From Euphorbia lathyris (Eukaryota > Streptophyta > Magnoliopsida > Malpighiales > Euphorbiaceae): DNA of 64,000 nt. The notes beneath the pieces were generated by a model. It was not told where the DNA came from. It was given only the letters and a program-made list of their open reading frames with translations, and did no database searches. Each line of letters opens with the position of its first letter. Position 1 is the first letter of the stretch. Positions 47,593 to 58,239 of this stretch are shown one piece after another. The stretch spans positions 22,136,531-22,200,530 of the forward strand of contig NC_088910.1 of assembly GCF_963576675.1 (NCBI RefSeq). The letters are read 5' to 3'. The position numbers and the translations under genes are program-made.

Positions 47593-48213
47593 CAATTTTT
47601 CTTGTAAATTTGAAAAACAAAATAATCATAAAATCTGCCCAACTTATTTACAGAATTTTATTAGACAAGTATGACAATTAGTCACGTGAACTTCTAAATA
47701 ATTTGTGCATATTAATATTAATGTAATCTTATCCTAGCAACAATTAATACCACAAACAACTAACTGATTATTAGAACTATATATCATAAAATTTAATAAG
47801 GTTTGGACCAACATAAATCCAATAATAATAACATGCGATCAATTCAATGTGTTTGAATTTAAGATCCATTTTCAACTTGCGATTTGTAAATAATAATAAT
47901 AATTGAAAAGTCAGTGCTAAGTGAGATTTTTTAATTTAATAAAGCCTTCAGCGAATAAGATTTGATTAATATTTCTTGCTTAATTATTGATTTCAGAGTC
48001 AGTAATTAATGAGACTATCTATAATCTAGTAGTAATTGGATATTAAACAAATATCAAAATTCAGTTTCGGGATAATAATTCATGTGTCCTCCTTAATTCT
48101 TTAGTTTTTTTTGGGGGAAACATTTTAAGGATCTTTTTTTGAAACGAAGGGAAGAAATTTTATTAATAATAGATAGCCATGGGTATATCCGAAGCTTGAT
48201 TACAACTAAGGGC

Positions 48214-48400
48214 TAGGGGTGGCAATAGGGCGGAGAAAACCGAAAATTTTAGGTGCGGGGTTGGGGGCATGGGAGATTTTAGTCCCGAACATTAAAATTG
48301 GGCGGGGTGGGTATTACTATCCCCGAACCGTGGGGATCCGCAAATTGCCACCGAAAAACCGACCGCAAAATCCCCGCAAAATTTCCAAACAATAAAATAA

Positions 48401-48439
<39 letters not shown>

Positions 48440-49063
48440 ATAATTAGTATTTAAATGTGATTAATAAAATAATCAGAATTGTTATAAGTTAACTAGTACT
48501 ATTATCTACATCTACAATAATTTAATTTAGTTTTATTACTGCTCTTGGTATATCACATGTATTTAGATATATCAGTACTGACTGCTGAGTTTTTTTTATT
48601 ATATCAGTACTTTAATTTTGTTTTATTGCTACTCTTGTTATATCACATGTATTTAGATATATCAGTACTAAATGCTGAGTTTTTTTTTTGTATTATATCA
48701 ATACTGATACTGAATGCTGAGTTTTTTTTTATTATATCAGTACTTTAATTTTGTTTTATTGCTACTCTAAAGTTATATTTTATAATTTCATTTTTATTGC
48801 TGCTTTAAACTGATATTTTATACCACTAACAGGTGGTGAATTTTAAATTTGGGGATTGGATAATTTTTTAATTTAGAGAATTTTTTAAATTTTATTTGGG
48901 GATCCGGGATTCCTCGAAACCCGTGGAGAACTGTGCGGATGGGTGTGGGTGCCAAAAAATCCTCGAACATTTATTTGGGGATTCCCCGAAACCGCATTCG
49001 AAAATATTAGGGGCAGAATGGGGGATGCAAAACCGTCCCCGTCCCGCTCCATTGCCACCCCTA
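48214..49063. mobile_element. Non-autonomous hAT element in the LINE 3' region
   Basis: 850 bp, ends TAGGGGTGGCAATAGGGCGG and, reverse-complemented, TAGGGGTGGCAATGGAGCGG. Flanked by CTAAGGGC (48206-48213) and CTAACGGC (49064-49071), 7 of 8 bases alike. Subterminal regions are rich in CCCCG/CGGGG. The middle has a (TA)n run (48406-48437) and imperfect tandem units (about 48530-48770) with ATATCAGTACT and TGCTGAGTTTTTT blocks. Confidence 0.85.
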
Positions 49064-49939
49064 CTAACGGCCGAGTCCCAATAGGAGGGGCTAGCTTAAA
49101 AAAAGATGAATTCTTTGCCAACGTATCTACAATCTTATTTGTTGAACGAGGAATAAAGACTGATTGAAAATTTAGGTGGCGTTTAGTGAAACTTAAAATT
49201 GAGTGTTGAGAAAATAAGTACTGAATTTTAAGTACTGAATATTATAAATGCTGAAAATATTAAATGATATAATTGTTTGATAAATACTAAAAGTTATGTA
49301 TTTAAAAATATTAGTTAATAATGTTCAATTTAAAATTTTAAGTTAAATCTTTTGAATAAATGATTCTGTGACTTAACTGAAATATTTAAGTTGTGTTATC
49401 AAACAAGCTTAAACTCAATAAACACTTGATATATTAATTTTAAATGCTGAAACTGATGATCAAACAGGTCTAAGACACTTTACAGCTAACTCTCTACAGA
49501 CAGTTAAAACACATACAAGCTCTAAAATATGATAGGCCTTTGAGAAGAGGTCATCTACCGTCCCCTTAGCATCCGTTTCGATACAAAGATTGTAGATACC
49601 TCGAGAAATAATCCACCCTAGACTTTCCTTTAATCCAATTGCATTCTTTAACAGAGGAGGCCAATTTTCTCGAAGAAATTTTGAATGTGAGCCCACAACT
49701 CGACCTAAGGAATCGCGACCCACATGACCCAAACTAATTCTGCAATTTTCAGTGTCAACGGAGACATTAATATTCAGTTTTAGTAACCCAGTAGCAGGGA
49801 AGGTCCACAAATTCGAAATAGTTGGTTGTACTGTAACTCCATCCTTCAATCGCAAGGCAACAGAAACCTAGAAATCATGTAAAAGCAACATGCACTGTTA
49901 AAAATTAATTCGGGCAGGGAGAATTTTCTTATTCTAGAC
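49064..49939 (-). pseudogene. LINE ORF2 RNase H (RVT_3), interrupted
   Basis: 49855-49474 encodes TGLLKLNINVSVDTENCRIS, NWPPLLKNAIGLKESLGWII, YNLCIETDAKGTVDDLFSK and CRELAVKC. After the MITE, 49172-49080 gives NKIVDTLAKNSSFFKLAPP, the last RNase H block. First catalytic Asp is replaced (LNINV where LNTDG is usual), so the domain was probably dead already. Confidence 0.8.
49174..49473. mobile_element. MITE interrupting LINE RNase H
   Basis: Ends GGTGGCGTTTAGTGAAAC and, reverse-complemented, GACCTGTTTGATCATCAG. Removing it rejoins the LINE RNase H frame between CRELAVKC and NFQSVFIPRS. Relative of 26680-26965. Confidence 0.6.
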
Positions 49940-49944
49940 CATGT

Positions 49945-51280
49945 TGTTGGTCCCTTGTTTAGTTGCAAGTATAGTTCCAAGGGGGGGTTAGGAACTATTT
50001 AAACTTTTTTCGCAATTTAGGCAGACTTCTTTTTCTAAAGAAAAAGGTTTGAACAGCGGCGCTGAGTAAACAGCAAGATACTGGCTTAGTCAACAGGTGA
50101 CTAGGTCAGTTCCTCCGCTTGAGTCAGGAGATAGCACTTGGAGTCTATTCCTGAACTCAGACGTTCAACGCGCACAACTCAACTTGACCTCTTTACTTGG
50201 TCAGTTTTGATTATTTAAAGCAAGCAATATAAATTAGGAGTTAAGGTTTAGAAATACTTCACTCAGCAGATTTATCCAGGTTCGGCTTCTTCCAAGCCTA
50301 CGTCCTGTCCCCGGAACACCTCCGAGATTTCAAATCCTCTACTAAGCTCTTTAAAGGTAGAGCCTCAAACCTTTTACAATATCAGCAATTGAGTATGACA
50401 AGAGTACCTTCCTCTATACTTCTACTCAATCCTAATCTCTCCGCTGAGTACTTAAAACCGAGTACTCAGCCTCTCCTTTCTATTTCTAGAAATGATAAGT
50501 GTTTTTGTCCTAATACAAAGATGTGCTAAGACACTTTAGACGATTTACAATCACTCTAGACTTTTACACAAATATGAAAATGTAGTGTAAGAAATTTGCT
50601 TTGCTTCTTGCTTGCAGAACTTGTAGAGATTTGGTCAGCGTAATGGCTTGATTAAGTTCTGTGTGTTGTGAAGCTTGTGATGGCACTATTTATAGAGACG
50701 TCTGGTCATTCGGTCATTTCGAATTTCGAAATAACCGTTGGAGGGAAACGGCTATATGTCGTTGTCATCCTGACTTGCACAGAGCTCTCGGCCAATCATA
50801 ATCGTGTATCTTCTGTCCTCGGTCAGCACAGCAGATGGTCTCTCCTTTTATGGTAAAGTCAACTGGACAGCATACTGTGTCGTCTGAACTTTGCCAAAAG
50901 AGGAAACACTTTGTCTGGAAGTTTTCCTTTGCCAGCTGCTGTCTTGTACGCTTTGTCGAGACTACTCAGCAGCTTCATCTTGAAGTTGTTCCCGAAGGTC
51001 TTCTAGATCCTTCCGATTGCTGAGTTGCGTTTTGAACAAAAACGGCAGCGTCTTGACATACGCGGACCGAGTGTACTGAGTTGTTTAACTTGGGCCTTGG
51101 TTTCCGTATTGGGCTTGGGCCTTCCAATCCTTATGACTTATAACATTTATACTCAACATTGAACAAACACATTAGTAGAATAAATCAAAGCATTTAAACT
51201 TAGTGTGTTTAGGATACGTGTTATAATTTATATTTAAACAATTTTGTCAAATCAAAATTATGTGGAAAGGTATTTCAACA
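49945..51280 (-). repeat. 3' LTR of the Copia element
   Basis: 1336 bp, same ends as the 5' LTR. Its TATA box copy is at 50687-50694. Small ORFs inside it recur in the other LTR and are not genes. Confidence 0.95.
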
Positions 51281-51294
51281 AACTCCCCCATTTT
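51281..51294 (-). promoter_or_regulatory. Polypurine tract
   Basis: AAAATGGGGGAGTT on the minus strand directly abuts the 3' LTR; it primes plus-strand DNA synthesis. Confidence 0.85.
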
Positions 51295-51817
51295 GATGTT
51301 GGCAAAACTATTCAGCAAGGCATTCAGTATGAGCTCCCCCATGATAGTTGACCTTATATCATTCAGCAAACTCCCCCGTAAGGGTTGCACTACTGACTTA
51401 GTTTTAATTGCATCATTTAAGAATTTAAATGAGTGAGTCTAAGGTCAGTTTTTAGGTGTAGGTCAGCTATATTACATATTCTATTTACTCAGTGTTAAGC
51501 GGAAGTTTTAGATATACAGACCGCGCTGAGCAAATTATTGTTCAATGAGTTCTTTATCAGAATGTTTCATAAGATCATAGTATGATGTCAAACATGTTAT
51601 CAGCATATCATTTAGTCAATAAATATTATAAGTGTTAAGTATGGCTGATGAAGATACAAAGTAACTCAGTACTATAAAAGCATATATCATAACTCAGTAT
51701 TGAAATCAGGAAATAAAGTATGATATATATATTGAGAGAAGTCAGCAAGTATATAGACAAAAGAAGTAAACTAGACAAAATGGGTTACACAGATGTGGCT
51801 TAAGCATGCTAGTCTAT

Positions 51818-54637
51818 CTATTTCTTTTTCTTGCCCTGTGACTGACTTCGCTCGTACTGATGTCGCTCATGCTGAGCTCTGGCAGCTTGCGCTTTCTCCC
51901 CCATTTTGTCAACTTCATGGAGCTTGAACGCATCGGTTAAGACAGCACGAGAAAGTTCTTGTGAAAGCTCTTTTAGTTTGTCAGCACTTTCGTTCAGGCC
52001 ATCAAAAATGGCAACCCCATCAGCTGAGACTTCTACTGGTATATGAAGATCAGCAGCACTGAGCATATTTACACTGAAGGCTTGAGCTTTGGCTTGCCAG
52101 ATGAGAGCTTCAGAGAGGCCAACGAAGACTTGGTGGAATGTCTTCAGAAGTTCTGAGTCATAGTGATGTTGTTGAATATTATTATGACGGATATGGTTGA
52201 AGGATTGTTGTGCGAGAGACAACAATTCATTCTGCTTCAACGCGTCAGTATCCATTTCTTGCTTGTTCAGGTTAAGTAGCCTGACAGCCTCACTGATTTG
52301 CTCAACTGAGCACTGACTATAGGACACCATTTGCTCATTTGTCTTGAGTTGCTCAGTATGCAGCTGAGCAAAAAGCATCTTCAGTTCTGAGGAAGTGGCG
52401 TAGTCAGTGTTCACAGCAGATAACCTCTGGACTTGCTGATGTAGCGAGTTCAGATGTTGAATTGTGGACAGTTGAATCTCTGCCAACTTGGCAAGTGAGT
52501 CTTGCTTTGCTTGCTGGGCTTGAAATGATAAGACGACATTCAGCAGGTCCTTGAGTCCCTTGACTTCGTTGAGAAGTAGAGTGACTTGGGAGAGCTGAGT
52601 TGTCTCTGGGAATGAGGATCCAGCAGCAGGTGAAGCAGACTGTTGAAGATCTTGGATGAGAGCTTGCACTGAGTCGATGAGCTTCTTGCCGGACTCAGTG
52701 GCATCCCTATGTACATCCGTATGACCAGAAGAGAAGGGTGTGAGAGGAGTACCCTGGTCAGTGACAGGATGAGTTTGCTCAATCTGCACTTGAGATGGAG
52801 GAATTGTTGTGTGATCGGCAGAGAGATTGGTTGTAGAGGTGTTAACTCGAACACTGTCTGTGCTGACGACAGAATGATGGGGAGTCAGCACCATGCTTGA
52901 GGAGACAGCATGAGCAGTGGTCGGTTCAACCTGACTGGTTGAAGTAGTGGAAGTATGATGCTCGGCATGTTCCTGTTGAGAAGAAACAGAGGCTTGTTTT
53001 TCCAACGGCGTTGTAGTAGAGGAAGTTGAGGGCCGTTTGAAAAATTTTAATTGGACGGTAGAAGGATCCTTTGTTGTCTTGGAGAGGACAAGTTCAGGAA
53101 TAGATGGTGATTGCAAAGGGGGTTCACTGACCATTTTCTCACTGGCCTTAACCAGCTTTCGCCTTCTACGTGGTGGAAAGGTATGATGAGCAGGTTCTTC
53201 TGAGTGAGTAGGTTCTTTTTCCTCATTATGGGTCTGGTCAGCTTGATCCACTTGCTCAATTCTAGCAGCTAACTCAGTGTAAGTCTGCACAGCTCCACCA
53301 GCTAACCCAGTGTTAGCGTCCTCAGCTTCAATTTCGATGTCATACTCTTCAGACTCCTCAGCGTCATCCTGACCGCTGGTTTCATCGTCTTCTTCTTCTT
53401 CTTCAGTATTATCTCCATCAAGTTCTTCCTCAACTTGGGAGATGAAGTGGTCATCTAACTTGACCTCAGGTTCCTCAGCATCAGTACCTTGGCATTGAGT
53501 GAAATGAGAATCACCAGGTATAATAAAATCTGTCGGCATGACGTCGAGAGGTGCCAGTGTTGAAGACTTCTGCTTCTTCTGAGATAGCTCAGCAGCTTCC
53601 TCAGTGTCAGGCTCATCTTGCATTCTTCTCTTCTCAGCTAACTTTCCAGCTGACCTCTGCCTCTTTGCTGGAGACACAGCATTAGGTGCCTCAGCAGATT
53701 TTCTCTTGCGAGAAACTGGGGCCTTAGTTCTTCGCCCTTTCTTAGGCTCAGCAATAGTCTCCTCAGTCTGATCAGCTTGGCCAGCAGCAGCTTTTCCTTT
53801 CTTCAAGGGCTGTCCAAATTTAAGTGCCCTCAGCGAGGCAGCTGTGATTTCAGTTCCTCTAAAAGATTCCTCACCTTCGAGGTCAATCTTGTGGTCGATG
53901 AGGATCCTGGTGATGATTGATCCCAACCTCATTGTACCCATGCTGCGTAGGAACCCAGCAACTAAGAAAATTGGCATGTTGATGGGGGTGTACGTCAGCA
54001 TGTGCCATATGAAGCACTGTTCAAAGTTGGTTGCTGATGTAGTGCAGTTGATCTTTGGGTAAATGAAATAGCTCAGCAGGTAGTGAGCCATCTTCTGATG
54101 TTGTCCCATTGAAGATGCTGAGATCTCTCCTGAGTGACCCTCAGGTTTGCAGAAGGTATGGACGTAGTCAGTCTTGTCCTGATCTCCTGACTTTCTCAGC
54201 CTTACTCCCTCAGTTTTGAGCTGGAGGAGATTTCCTATGTACAGAGGGTTGATGAAGATGGTTTTCCCTTTTACTTCAGTGCTCAGGTAGTCGGCGGAGT
54301 CACTGGCAACCTTGAGGTTGTGGTAAAATTCCCTCACTAGGTCAGGATATGTCTCATCCCTGACCGAGAACAGCCCAGTCCATTCATTCTTGGAAATCCA
54401 CTCAGCAAATGGCTGTTCGTTCTGTACAAAGTGCTCCGAAACCCATCTAGAGGGTTCTACCTTCCATTCACGTACATTGTCGAAGACCTTTGAGTAGGTC
54501 CTGATCTTAACAGCTTTCCCTTGGCCAGAGGTTTGGCCAGTTTTACCCTTGCTCGGTGTAGAGGGGTTTCGTGAAGGTTCATCGGAGCTGGACTTTTGGT
54601 GGCCGGCACCGGAGACGTTGAAGGATAACTTAGTCAT
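51818..54637 (-). CDS. Third ORF of the Copia element: 939-residue putative nuclear coiled-coil protein in the 'envelope-like' position
   Basis: Intact ORF in the same sense as gag-pol, between pol and the 3' LTR. Residues 1-45 are a Ser/Thr/Gly-rich tail. Residues about 50-270 look globular and resemble the 'putative plant transposon protein' domain seen in other plant retroelements (SKNEWTGLFSVRDETYPDLV, REFYHNLKV, FEQCFIWHMLTYTPINMPIF). Basic clusters suggest nuclear localisation (EPKKGRRTKAPVSRKRK at about 297-313, KRQRSAGKLAEKRR at about 325-338, RRRRK at 490-494). Residues 385-442 are strongly acidic, 500-650 are Ser/Thr/Pro/His-rich and disordered, and 680-850 are predicted coiled coil rich in Gln and Leu. 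The tail is KKKK. There is no signal peptide or clear membrane segment, so a surface-glycoprotein role is unlikely. Function unknown. Confidence 0.8.
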   Translation of the reverse strand: MTKLSFNVSGAGHQKSSSDEPSRNPSTPSKGKTGQTSGQGKAVKIRTYSKVFDNVREWKVEPSRWVSEHFVQNEQPFAEWISKNEWTGLFSVRDETYPDLVREFYHNLKVASDSADYLSTEVKGKTIFINPLYIGNLLQLKTEGVRLRKSGDQDKTDYVHTFCKPEGHSGEISASSMGQHQKMAHYLLSYFIYPKINCTTSATNFEQCFIWHMLTYTPINMPIFLVAGFLRSMGTMRLGSIITRILIDHKIDLEGEESFRGTEITAASLRALKFGQPLKKGKAAAGQADQTEETIAEPKKGRRTKAPVSRKRKSAEAPNAVSPAKRQRSAGKLAEKRRMQDEPDTEEAAELSQKKQKSSTLAPLDVMPTDFIIPGDSHFTQCQGTDAEEPEVKLDDHFISQVEEELDGDNTEEEEEDDETSGQDDAEESEEYDIEIEAEDANTGLAGGAVQTYTELAARIEQVDQADQTHNEEKEPTHSEEPAHHTFPPRRRRKLVKASEKMVSEPPLQSPSIPELVLSKTTKDPSTVQLKFFKRPSTSSTTTPLEKQASVSSQQEHAEHHTSTTSTSQVEPTTAHAVSSSMVLTPHHSVVSTDSVRVNTSTTNLSADHTTIPPSQVQIEQTHPVTDQGTPLTPFSSGHTDVHRDATESGKKLIDSVQALIQDLQQSASPAAGSSFPETTQLSQVTLLLNEVKGLKDLLNVVLSFQAQQAKQDSLAKLAEIQLSTIQHLNSLHQQVQRLSAVNTDYATSSELKMLFAQLHTEQLKTNEQMVSYSQCSVEQISEAVRLLNLNKQEMDTDALKQNELLSLAQQSFNHIRHNNIQQHHYDSELLKTFHQVFVGLSEALIWQAKAQAFSVNMLSAADLHIPVEVSADGVAIFDGLNESADKLKELSQELSRAVLTDAFKLHEVDKMGEKAQAARAQHERHQYERSQSQGKKKK

Positions 54638-54760
54638 TCTTTTAAGATGGAGAGAATAGAGGTATTTGAGAGAGAGAAATTTGAGTAATTTCTTAGCCTT
54701 AAGAATTTGTTAAGCGTAAAGAGTAAAAAATGGGGAAATGCCCATAATTTATAGACAAGT
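54638..54760 (-). promoter_or_regulatory. Internal promoter and CT-rich leader for the third ORF
   Basis: TATAAAT at 54747-54753 (minus) lies 110-116 bp upstream of the ATG at 54637. The intervening DNA includes a pyrimidine-rich stretch (TTTCTCTCTCTC, near 54672-54683) like a plant 5' leader. It suggests a separate transcript for the third ORF. Confidence 0.5.
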
Positions 54761-55102
54761 TGAACGGTGTGGATCTTAACCAAATCCATGTGTCAGTTTT
54801 GCCTTGGGATCATGTACCGACAAGGATCCTGGCATTTATGACACATTACGGTGAATACGTCATCCTAGGTTATACGCGTGCTTGGCATTTATGCTAACAG
54901 ATTAATCACTCAGTATTTAGAATGTCAAGCGTTTGATATTCTGAGTGGTTAGTGCATTATTTAAGGATGATTTTAAGTTCAAGTTCTAAACTAATTTACT
55001 CAGTATTGTATATTCAGTCAGTTTCAAGGAGATACTCAGCAAACAATAAATCATTCAGCATGTAATTCACTCAGCATTCAATATTCATTTAGCACAGGAA
55101 TT

Positions 55103-58100
55103 TTACTGAAGAGGATTAAACATACCAATTGCTTCTCTCAGTATGCTGAACTGCTCACGTGCCAGTGGCTTCGTGAAGATATCCGCAAGCTGTTCGTCCG
55201 TTGGGACAAAGGTCAGCTTAATCTCACCCTTGAGTACATGGTCTCTAATGAAGTGATGTCGGATGCTGACATGCTTCATTCTGCTGTGTTGTATTGGGTT
55301 CTTGGACAGATCAATTGCACTTTTGTTATCACATTTGACCTCAATTGTCTTCGTTTGAACACCATAATCTTCAAGTTGTTGCTTGATCCACAGGACTTGA
55401 GCAACACAGTGACCAGCAGCAATGTACTCAGCTTCAGTGGTGGACAAGGCTACTGACGCCTGCTTTTTGCTGAACCAGGATACAAGACAGCTTCCTAAAA
55501 AGTGGCATCCTCCAGAGGTGCTTTTATGTTCCAGCTTATCTCGTCCATAGTCAGCGTCAGTGTATCCGATAAGTGTAAAATCATGAGTATTTGGATACCA
55601 CAAAGCTGCGTTCACTGAGCTTTGCAAGTATCTAAGGATTCTTTTTACATCAATGTAATGAGATTCCTTAGGGTTAGATTGATATCTAGCACAGTAGCAT
55701 ACTGAAAACTGAATGTCCGGTCTACTGGCTGTTACGTAAAGTAGAGAGCCTATCATACCTCGATATAACTTGCTGTCTACTGACTTACCATTCTCATCAG
55801 CGCAGAGGACAGTGTCAGTGCCCATAGGAGTGGATATTGGCTTGCAATTTTCCAAGTCATATTTCTTTAAGATCTCCTTGGCATATTTTGCTTGACTGAT
55901 GAAGATGCCATTGTTTCCTTGTTTAATTTGAAGACCGAGGAAGAAGTTGAGTTCTCCCATCATAGACATTTCAAACTCAGTCTGCATTTGTTTGCTAAAC
56001 TCCTTGCACATTGATTCGTTAGTTGCACCAAATATTATATCATCAACATAAATTTGGGCCAGCAGGGTATCTTTACCCTTTTTCTTAATGAATAAGGTTG
56101 TATCAGCTTTGCCCCTGACGTAATTTCTAGTCAGCAGGAAACTGGTCAGCCTCTCGTACCAAGCACGTGGTGCTTGCTTGAGGCCGTACAGAGCCTTTTT
56201 GAGTTTGTAAACATGGTTTGGGAACTTAGGGTCCTCAAAACCTGGAGGTTGATTTACATAAACCTCCTCGTTTATAACTCCATTAAGAAATGCACTTTTG
56301 ACATCCATTTGGAATAATTTAAAATTCATGTAAGATGCATATGCACATAATATTCTAATTGCCTCCAGCCTTGCCACTGGGGCAAAGGTCTCACCGTAGT
56401 CTATACCTTCTTGCTGACTGTAGCCCTGAGCTACAAGCCTTGCTTTGTTCCTGACTACGTTTCCTTGTTCGTCCATCTTGTTCCTGAAGACCCATCTTGT
56501 TTCGATGGTCTTTTGACTCTTTGGATGAGGCACTAACTCCCATACATCATTTCTTCGAAATTGATCGAGCTCCTCTTGCATTGCGTTCATCCAGAATTCA
56601 TCGTACTCAGCTTCAGCGAAATTCTTCGGTTCTTGTACTGAGACGAAAGCAACATTGCTGAGGTATTTCCTGAGTTGATTCCTCATCATCAGGGTATTCC
56701 CAGCAGAATCAAGGATTGCACTTTCGGAGTGCCCTTTAGGAATCCTTATTTCTTTGGGTAGATTCATGTCTTGTGCTGTTCCTGTTTCAACAATCTCTGC
56801 AGAAGTAAATGGGTCAGTAAAAGTAATCTTAGGTTCACTCTTACTCTTGGTCAACCTTTTCGTGAATGACTCAGTAGCTGGTTCTGAGTCAGCGATGGTT
56901 ACTGAGTTTGGATCATCTTCGGTCAGCGGCTGGTATCTACCTGCAGGGTCAGTTTCATCGAACTCTACATGTATTGACTCTTCTAAAACTTGAGTTCGCT
57001 TATTAAAAACTCTGTATGCTTTGCTGTTTGTTGAGTAGCCCAGAAAGATAGCTTCATCAGCTTTTGAATCAAACTTTGCTAAGCTATCTTTGGTATTTAA
57101 AATAAAACATCTACAACCAAAGGCACGAAAGTATCCAATATTGGGCTTTCGTCCTTTCCAAAGTTCATAGGGGTTTTTCTTGAGTATAGGTCTAACTAGA
57201 GCCCTATTAAGAATGTAGCATGCTGTGTTAACAGTCTCACCCCAAAAATAGTTTGGAAGCCTATGCTCATCCAGCATTGTCCTGGCTATTTCAATCAGAG
57301 TTCTGTTCTTCCTTTCTACAACCCCATTTTGCTGAGATGTTCTAGGAGCAGAAAAATTGTGGTCAATGCCGCTGGCTTCACAGAATTCAACAAACTTTTA
57401 GTTTTTGAATTCCCCACCGTTATCACTACGGATATGAGCTAATTTTAGGTCTTTTTCATTTTCAATTTTTCTAACCAAATTTGAAAATGTCTCAAAGGTC
57501 TCATCCTTGCTGGTCAGCAAGATAACCCACGTATACCGAGAGAAATCATCTACAATGACCAAGAAAAATCTTCTTCCACCCAGACTCAGCGGCTGGACTG
57601 GACCAAAGAGATCCAAGTGTAGTAATTCTAACGGACGTTTAGTTGAGACAATGTTTTTACTGTGAAAAGATTGTTTGGTTTGTTTTCCAGCTTGGCAAGC
57701 GTGGCATAATTGATCTTTTTGGAATTTAAGTTCAGGCAGTCCCTCAACCAATTGCTTTCTTGCTAGTTTGGCCAGGAGGTCCATGCTTACATGACCAAGT
57801 CTCCTGTGCCATAGCCAGGAATTTTCTTCCTTTGTTACTAAGCACACAATTTTTGAAAACTTTTTCTCTAAGTCTAGCATAAAGACATTATCTATCCGAG
57901 GGGCAGTTAAAATTAACTCATTAGTTTTACCCTCGTATATTTTACATCGAGTAGCATCAAATATAACTTTTCTCCCATTGTCACATAGCTGAGCTACGCT
58001 GAGTAAGTTATATTTGAGTCCGCTGACTAGGGAGACAGATTCAATAGTAGGATTACCTCCGATGGTTCCTGAGCCTACTATCTTACCCTTCTTATTGTCT

Positions 58101-58234
58101 CCAAAACTTACACTCCCTCCTCGTTTACGTTCAAACATGATGAAATGAGTTTCATCACCCGTCATATGCCTTGAGCATGCGCTGTCAATATACCACATCT
58201 TTGACTTCTCGGCACATCTCAGGCTTACCTGCAT
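55103..58234 (-). pseudogene. pol: Copia pol (protease, integrase, reverse transcriptase, RNase H), one nonsense codon
   Basis: 1043 codons from an ATG five bases after the gag stop, in a different frame. The N-terminus has the protease signature (WYIDSACSRHMTGD; DSA where DSG is common) and the GAG-pre-integrase H-H-C-C zinc site (WLWHRRLGHVSMDLL, QLCHACQAGKQ). Integrase follows with its D, D, E residues ([34 protein letters not shown]). Reverse transcriptase has [14 protein letters not shown] [20 protein letters not shown] and YVDDIIFG. RNase H has [16 protein letters not shown] and [10 protein letters not shown]. The only lesion seen is a TAA at 57398-57400, inside integrase just after GGEFKN. 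Downstream frame is open to the stop at 55103. Confidence 0.93.
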
Positions 58235-58239
58235 TGTAA

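Noticed and set aside
50668..51023. Two 62-codon ORFs in the 3' LTR (repeated at 60768-61123)
   Set aside because: They occur identically in both LTRs only because the LTRs are near-identical; no protein signature.
51818..54637. Calling the third ORF of the Copia element an envelope gene
   Set aside because: Position fits, but there is no signal peptide or membrane anchor and there are several nuclear-type basic clusters; only the position is 'envelope-like'.
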